Source of the DNA: Canicola haemoglobinophilus
Lineage (GTDB): Bacteria; Pseudomonadota; Gammaproteobacteria; Enterobacterales; Pasteurellaceae
Reading direction: 5' to 3'
DNA: 10,214 nt
Assembly: GCF_002015075.1 (NCBI RefSeq)
Contig: NZ_MUXZ01000058.1
Location: forward strand, 1 to 10,214
Positions 7,561 to 10,214 of this stretch are shown piece by piece. Every line of letters starts with the position of its first letter. The stretch's first letter is position 1. The notes beneath the pieces were generated by a model. It was not told the origin of the DNA. It was given only the letters and a program-made list of their open reading frames with translations, and ran no database searches. The translations under genes and the position numbers were made by a program.

Positions 7561-7610
7561 AAGAAAAAAATCGCTAATATGAAAATTTATTGTTAGCGAT
7601 TTTTTTGTCT
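7561..7610. terminator. Bidirectional terminator between mltC and ROK kinase
   Basis: The arms AAAAAATCGCTAA and TTAGCGATTTTTT pair perfectly (about 7565-7577 with 7593-7605), with an A-tract on one side and a T-tract on the other. It lies between convergent genes and can end transcripts on both strands. Confidence 0.9.
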
Positions 7611-7628
7611 TTCCAATTGTTTGCTGAA

Positions 7629-8540
7629 CTATGTATCTTTATTCCATAACCAAGCGGCGCCACGTACACCACTAGAATCGCCGTGCAGAGCTTTACGAAT
7701 AGGGGTATGAAATTCCTTACCAAAAATATAATTTGGCATTAATTTAGGTACATTAGTATAGAGTCTTTCGATATTACAAACGCCACCTGCAAACACAATG
7801 ACATCGGGATCTAAGATATTCACATAGGAAGCCAAAGATTTTGCTAAACGACGCTCGTAGGCTTGAAGCGATTGTTCAGCAATTTCATCGCCCTGTTCCG
7901 CAAGAGCAACAATTTCATTACCTTTCAAGCGATTACCCGAGCGGCGTTCATAGTCATCACATAATCCTGTACCTGACACAAATTGCTCAATACAGCCTCT
8001 TTGCCCACAATAACAAGGTGTGGATTCTGCAACCGCCCGCTCTTCTTCATCTTGCCAAGGTAATGGATTATGTCCCCATTCACCACCGATACCGTTGCCA
8101 CCATTATGAGGCTTGCCATTAATGACAATACCAGAACCGCAGCCAGTGCCTAAAATTAAGGCTAAAACCACCGCACTTCCAGCACCTGCCCCGTCTGTTG
8201 CTTCGGAGACCGTCATACAATTCGCATTGTTTGCCATACGAATTTCACGATTTAATAATGTTGCCAAATCCTTATCAAAAGGTTGTCCATTTAACCATAC
8301 TGAATTCGCATTTTTTACTTTATGACTAAAAGGTGAAACTGTGCCTGGAATGCCAATTCCAACTGTACCAGTCATACCTGTTGCAGCTTCGGCATCATCG
8401 ACCAAGCCTTTAATTGCCATTAAAGTGTCTTGATAAGATCCTCTTGGCGTAGCTACTCGCTTGCGGAACAGTTCTTGACCTTGTTCTGAAAGGGCAATAA
8501 CTTCAATTTTTGTTCCACCTAAATCAATTCCAATTCGCAT
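7629..8540 (-). CDS. mak: ROK-family sugar kinase, Mak fructokinase-like (NagK-type is the alternative)
   Basis: The 303-residue cytoplasmic kinase carries the N-terminal phosphate loop IDLGGTKIEV, GTVGIGIPG, and LILGTGCGSGI. The ROK zinc site is present: GEWGHNPLPW supplies His and CYCGQRGCIE supplies three Cys. HGDSSGVRGAAWLW ends the protein. VKNANSVWLNGQPFDKDL and ILDPDVIVFAGG match E. coli Mak as I recall it, better than NagK, which suggests fructose or mannose phosphorylation; N-acetylglucosamine is the alternative. Oddity: where the family has N-D-A-N with the catalytic Asp, this reads ANNANC, so residue 105 is Asn (codon AAT, 8226-8228 on the complement). That predicts weak or no activity, or a base error. 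Start: AGAGG lies 5 nt before the ATG. Confidence 0.87.
   Translation of the reverse strand: MRIGIDLGGTKIEVIALSEQGQELFRKRVATPRGSYQDTLMAIKGLVDDAEAATGMTGTVGIGIPGTVSPFSHKVKNANSVWLNGQPFDKDLATLLNREIRMANNANCMTVSEATDGAGAGSAVVLALILGTGCGSGIVINGKPHNGGNGIGGEWGHNPLPWQDEEERAVAESTPCYCGQRGCIEQFVSGTGLCDDYERRSGNRLKGNEIVALAEQGDEIAEQSLQAYERRLAKSLASYVNILDPDVIVFAGGVCNIERLYTNVPKLMPNYIFGKEFHTPIRKALHGDSSGVRGAAWLWNKDT
8170..8178 (-). repeat. DNA uptake sequence core (in ROK kinase)
   Basis: Exact ACCGCACTT. On the coding strand it is part of Ser-Ala-Val before the LILGTGCG motif. It is the rightmost exact core in the window. Confidence 0.9.
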
Positions 8541-8579
8541 AAAAACCTCTTATTTTACAAATATAATTTTTTTCTAAGT

Positions 8580-8608
8580 ATTATCTAACTACTCTTATTT
8601 CACCTCAA
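8580..8608 (-). promoter_or_regulatory. ROK kinase promoter candidate
   Basis: On the minus strand TTGAGG (8603-8608) and GATAAT (8580-8585) are spaced exactly 17 bp. This would start the transcript roughly 30 nt upstream of the kinase ATG. Confidence 0.55.
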
Positions 8609-8616
8609 TGATCTTT

Positions 8617-8647
8617 TTACTGATTAAGCTTATGATAAAATCAGTAA
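8617..8647. repeat. Perfect 9-bp inverted repeat upstream of ROK kinase
   Basis: TTACTGATT (8617-8625) and AATCAGTAA (8639-8647) flank a 13-nt centre. It lies just behind the -35 of the kinase promoter and has no T-tract, so an operator is more likely than a terminator. The binding protein is unknown. Confidence 0.5.
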
Positions 8648-8771
8648 TGATTAAGATAACACTGGGTTATGTTTTTTTAGCTATTTTTAATCATCTGTTG
8701 GCTTATTTACAAGCATATTGTGTATTAAACAGGCAAGCAATTCAGTTTTTTTAATTTTTTTTAAATTATTG

Positions 8772-8800
8772 TTGACTTAGGAAGGAAAAAAACGTTTAAT
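8772..8800 (+). promoter_or_regulatory. tRNA operon promoter
   Basis: TTGACT (-35, 8772-8777) and TTTAAT (-10, 8795-8800) have 17-bp spacing, followed by the GC-containing discriminator ACGCACCAC. It lies about 20 bp before tRNA-Phe. This is typical of stable-RNA promoters subject to stringent control. Confidence 0.8.
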
Positions 8801-8818
8801 ACGCACCACTAAGACATT

Positions 8819-8894
8819 GCCTCGATAGCTCAGTCGGTAGAGCAGGGGATTGAAAATCCCCGTGTCGGTGGTTCGATTCCGCCTCGAGGCACCA
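8819..8894 (+). tRNA. tRNA-Phe (anticodon GAA)
   Basis: A complete 76-nt cloverleaf. The acceptor stem GCCTCGA (8819-8825) pairs with TCGAGGC (8884-8890). The D-loop AGCTCAGTCGGTAGAGC, the anticodon arm GGGGATTGAAAATCCCC with GAA at 8852-8854, and the TTCGATTC T-loop are all present. The discriminator A and an encoded CCA (8892-8894) end it. It is the first gene of a two-tRNA transcript. Confidence 0.98.
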
Positions 8895-8899
8895 TATAT

Positions 8900-8975
8900 T
8901 CCTCCTTAGTTCAGTCGGTAGAACGGTGGACTGTTAATCCATATGTCGCTGGTTCAAGTCCAGCAGGAGGAGCCA
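8900..8975 (+). tRNA. tRNA-Asn (anticodon GTT)
   Basis: A complete 76-nt cloverleaf. Acceptor TCCTCCT (8900-8906) pairs with AGGAGGA (8965-8971). Anticodon GTT is at 8933-8935 within GGACTGTTAATCC, and the T-loop is TTCAAGT. The discriminator is G, with encoded CCA (8973-8975). It follows tRNA-Phe by 5 nt, so both come from one precursor. Confidence 0.98.
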
Positions 8976-8982
8976 AATTTTT

Positions 8983-9012
8983 AAACCCGCTATGAACTAG
9001 CGGGTTTTTTAT
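8983..9012 (+). terminator. Terminator of the tRNA operon
   Basis: A 10-bp stem AAACCCGCTA / TAGCGGGTTT (8983-8992 with 8998-9007) with a 5-nt loop and a run of T to 9010. It begins 7 nt after the CCA of tRNA-Asn. Confidence 0.92.
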
Positions 9013-9093
9013 TACTAGTAATCTAGCTGTCATAGTAAAATATTTTTACTTTATTATTTTGTTTATAACTAAATTATATATTTTAATAAATTC

Positions 9094-9131
9094 TAAAAAG
9101 GCTGAACAAGATCTAGTATCTAGTTCAGCCT
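9094..9131 (-). terminator. sxy terminator
   Basis: GGCTGAAC (9100-9107) pairs with GTTCAGCC (9123-9130), with a second short inner stem GAT/ATC. On the minus strand it is followed by TTTTT. It lies about 25 bp past the sxy stop. Confidence 0.82.
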
Positions 9132-9155
9132 ATTTTATTATATAGATTTTTACTC

Positions 9156-9812
9156 TTATATATCTTTAACAAACATTAATTTAACAGTTTTTAAACCAGC
9201 GTTTTTCAAGCCTTTGTTTAGCTTTTTTAGAGCGTACTCTTTTTCTGATTTAGTTAATACATGAACATTTTTATATAAAAGTGCAGCAGTAAAATTCCAG
9301 AATAAAGCTAAGTTGACAGGAATGCCTTGTTGTTTTAGCTCAATATAACAATTTACAGAACCTTTCAGTTTAAAAGATTTTACATCTGTTATATTGATTT
9401 TGGAGAGGAGTCTTTCGTGCTTGATTGATAAATTGGGAAGATCCTTTATACGTTTTTGTTTAGCAAGTGTCTCTGCGGTTTTTTTAGTCCTAACTTGTGC
9501 TAGGGATAAAAGGAGAATATATTTATAATGTTTTTTGTTATTCCTTATTTCACATGGTAATTGATAATAATTACTTATACTTAATTGAGGATTAGGTGTA
9601 ACAGCTAGATAAGATAAGGCCCCTAAGCTTTCTAAGTATCTTGCAAGCTTATTCTCTGCTCTGATATAGAATATACCTTGTTGGTATAGTCCAAACATCA
9701 AATCTTGTTTAAATAAACCATAACCTGAAAATAAATTTTTTGCTGTTATAGTTCCTATAAGCTCTGTAAGTTCAGCTACTATCTCTTGTGTGTTTTTTAA
9801 TGTTTTAGTCAT
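9156..9812 (-). CDS. sxy: Sxy/TfoX, regulator of natural competence
   Basis: The 218-residue protein has the Pasteurellaceae Sxy length. A TfoX N-terminal domain lies at about residues 8-100 (KNLFSGYGLFKQDLMFGLYQ, then FYIRAENKLARYLESLG). A TfoX C-terminal domain lies at about 120-205 (IKDLPNLSIKHERLLSKINI and the helix-hairpin-helix-like ITDVKSFKLKGSVNCYIELK). In H. influenzae Sxy acts with CRP at CRP-S sites to switch on the DNA uptake and competence genes. Conserved phrases such as KDLPN.IKHER and SEKE..LKKLN make the call secure, although the sequence is well diverged from the H. influenzae protein as I recall it. The start at 9810-9812 has a good GAGG site, 7 nt away. It is divergent from the rrn-type promoter and is preceded by a 5' hairpin. 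Confidence 0.93.
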   Translation of the reverse strand: MTKTLKNTQEIVAELTELIGTITAKNLFSGYGLFKQDLMFGLYQQGIFYIRAENKLARYLESLGALSYLAVTPNPQLSISNYYQLPCEIRNNKKHYKYILLLSLAQVRTKKTAETLAKQKRIKDLPNLSIKHERLLSKINITDVKSFKLKGSVNCYIELKQQGIPVNLALFWNFTAALLYKNVHVLTKSEKEYALKKLNKGLKNAGLKTVKLMFVKDI

Positions 9813-9842
9813 AGTTTGACCTCAATTGTGACTATATTAAAC

Positions 9843-9886
9843 AACTTAGTTTTGACTAGATTATCGCTCTCTAGCCAAGTTAAGTT
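9843..9886 (-). promoter_or_regulatory. 5' untranslated hairpin in front of sxy
   Basis: On the plus strand TTGACTAG (9852-9859) and CTAGCCAA (9871-9878) pair (one G-U) around an 11-nt loop. AACTTA/TAAGTT (9843-9848, 9881-9886) extends the stem across a small internal loop. It lies 31 nt upstream of the sxy ATG. Sxy mRNA in H. influenzae is known to be held back by 5' structure, so a similar role is inferred. A possible -10 (TATAAC, 9884-9889 minus) overlaps its distal arm, so whether the outer stem is transcribed is open. Confidence 0.45.
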
Positions 9887-9940
9887 ATAACATACACTAA
9901 TGTCTTTCTTTAAAATAACTTTATAATTTTGTTGTGATTT

Positions 9941-9956
9941 TGTGACAGAGATCGAG
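9941..9956. promoter_or_regulatory. Possible CRP site upstream of sxy
   Basis: TGTGA-N6-TCGAG has one perfect half-site and a second with 2 of 5 consensus bases. Its centre would lie about 70 bp upstream of a start predicted from TATAAC at 9884-9889, a distance allowed for class I CRP activation. A second TGTGA occurs at 9933-9937. sxy is CRP-controlled in H. influenzae, which raises the prior; the site itself is weak. Confidence 0.35.
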
Positions 9957-10117
9957 TATTTGTAAAAAAATTTTGTTTTTTTGAGAGTTTTTTGCCGTGC
10001 GTTTATTTTAGAGTGTCTAAAAATTAGACATGTTAGTAAGATATAGGATTATAGTGTTTAGATTAAGATTAAAAAGTATAAAATTTCGGCATGCGAAAAT
10101 TTTTTTGCAAAAAGTGC

Positions 10118-10145
10118 TTGCAAAGATTTTCGAAATGCCTATAAT
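10118..10145 (+). promoter_or_regulatory. rRNA operon-type promoter (P1-like)
   Basis: TTGCAA (-35, 10118-10123) and a perfect TATAAT (-10, 10140-10145) are spaced 16 bp, the spacing typical of rrn P1 promoters. The GC-rich discriminator GCGCACCAC follows. An A/T-rich tract upstream can act as UP element. The hexamer with its neighbour, TTGCAAA, is repeated 13 bp upstream (10105-10111). The transcript should start near 10152 and run rightward out of the window. Confidence 0.8.
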
Positions 10146-10151
10146 GCGCAC

Positions 10152-10214
10152 CACACAACGACACGCTGTTGTGAAGTTTTGAAAAATACAGTGTGTCGTT
10201 GTTTTTTGTTCTTT
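10152..10214 (+). ncRNA. Leader of an rRNA operon (partial, runs off the edge)
   Basis: Downstream of the promoter, 10155-10169 pairs with 10188-10202 in a 15-bp stem, of which the outer 10 bp (ACAACGACAC/GTGTCGTTGT) are perfect. A T-run (10202-10207) and then TGTTCTTT (10207-10214) follow. The last stretch resembles the start of the boxA antitermination site (TGCTCTTTA), cut by the window end. Hairpin then boxA is the usual boxB-boxA order of rrn leaders. The 16S gene would begin further right. An independent short RNA ending at the T-run is the alternative. Confidence 0.65.

Larger units (their letters stand above)
8541..8818. other. 278-bp gap between ROK kinase and tRNA genes
   Basis: AT-rich and without a convincing coding frame. 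It holds the kinase promoter (8580-8608), a 9-bp inverted repeat (8617-8647), an 8-mer direct repeat TGATTAAG (8621-8628, 8648-8655) and the tRNA promoter (8772-8800). I see nothing else in 8660-8760. Confidence 0.6.
9813..10117. other. Divergent intergenic region between sxy and rrn-type promoter
   Basis: About 300 bp of AT-rich DNA without a credible gene. It contains the sxy ribosome site, hairpin, candidate -10 elements (TATAAC 9884-9889 and TATAAA 9920-9925, minus) and the CRP-like site. Nearer the rrn promoter are A/T tracts (10081-10106) fit for an UP element, and TGCGAAAA...TTTTTGCA (10092-10109), which is partly symmetric. Confidence 0.6.

Noticed and set aside
10092..10109. TGCGAAAA...TTTTTGCA as a CRP-S (Sxy-dependent) site
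   Set aside because: The half-sites TGCGA and TTGCA are 8 bp apart instead of the 6 bp that CRP requires, and the element lies about 280 bp from sxy but only about 10 bp from the rrn -35. An A-tract or Fis-like element of the rrn promoter is more likely.
1..10214. CRISPR arrays, toxin-antitoxin pairs, phage or defence genes
   Set aside because: No regularly spaced repeats and no unexplained pair of small adjacent genes were seen. Apart from the transposase remnant all genes fit housekeeping, transport or competence roles.

Overview
The window looks like chromosomal DNA of a Pasteurellaceae bacterium of the Haemophilus/Aggregatibacter type. Three things point there. It is AT-rich. It carries nine exact copies of the Haemophilus-type DNA uptake core AAGTGCGGT or its complement. 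It also contains sxy/tfoX, the competence regulator of this family. The Sxy protein seems clearly diverged from the H. influenzae protein as I remember it, so I do not name a species.

Layout. Positions 1-865 (minus) hold the 5' two thirds or so of a zinc-ribbon/DDE transposase gene, cut by the window edge and broken by a -1 frameshift. Positions 975-4070 hold a LysR-type regulator divergent from a DASS-family dicarboxylate/citrate-type transporter, followed 15 bp later by a histidine phosphatase. A bidirectional terminator built from two inverted uptake sequences closes that unit. Positions 4176-7555 are an enterobacterial-like core block: trmB (minus) divergent from mutY-yggX-mltC (plus), which covers tRNA m7G46 methylation, A:G mismatch repair, Fe-S protection and murein lysis. 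A second bidirectional terminator separates mltC from a convergent ROK sugar kinase (7629-8540, minus). Next come tRNA-Phe and tRNA-Asn with their own strong promoter and terminator. Then sxy (9156-9812, minus) sits divergent from a strong rRNA-type promoter whose leader runs off the right edge, ending in what looks like boxA. The 16S rRNA gene itself is not in the window.

How the parts relate. mutY-yggX-mltC is one tight operon with intergenic gaps of 2 bp. The transporter and phosphatase are probably one transcript controlled by the divergent LysR protein. The tRNA and rRNA promoters share a GC-containing discriminator (GCACCAC), consistent with common growth-rate or stringent control. All nine uptake cores lie between 4111 and 8178. 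The IS/LysR/transporter side and the tRNA/sxy/rrn side have none.

I see no unknown multi-gene system. The items most worth checking are a catalytic Asp-to-Asn change in the ROK kinase, a perfect hairpin plus U-tract directly behind the rrn-type promoter, and a hairpin and CRP-like site in front of sxy.
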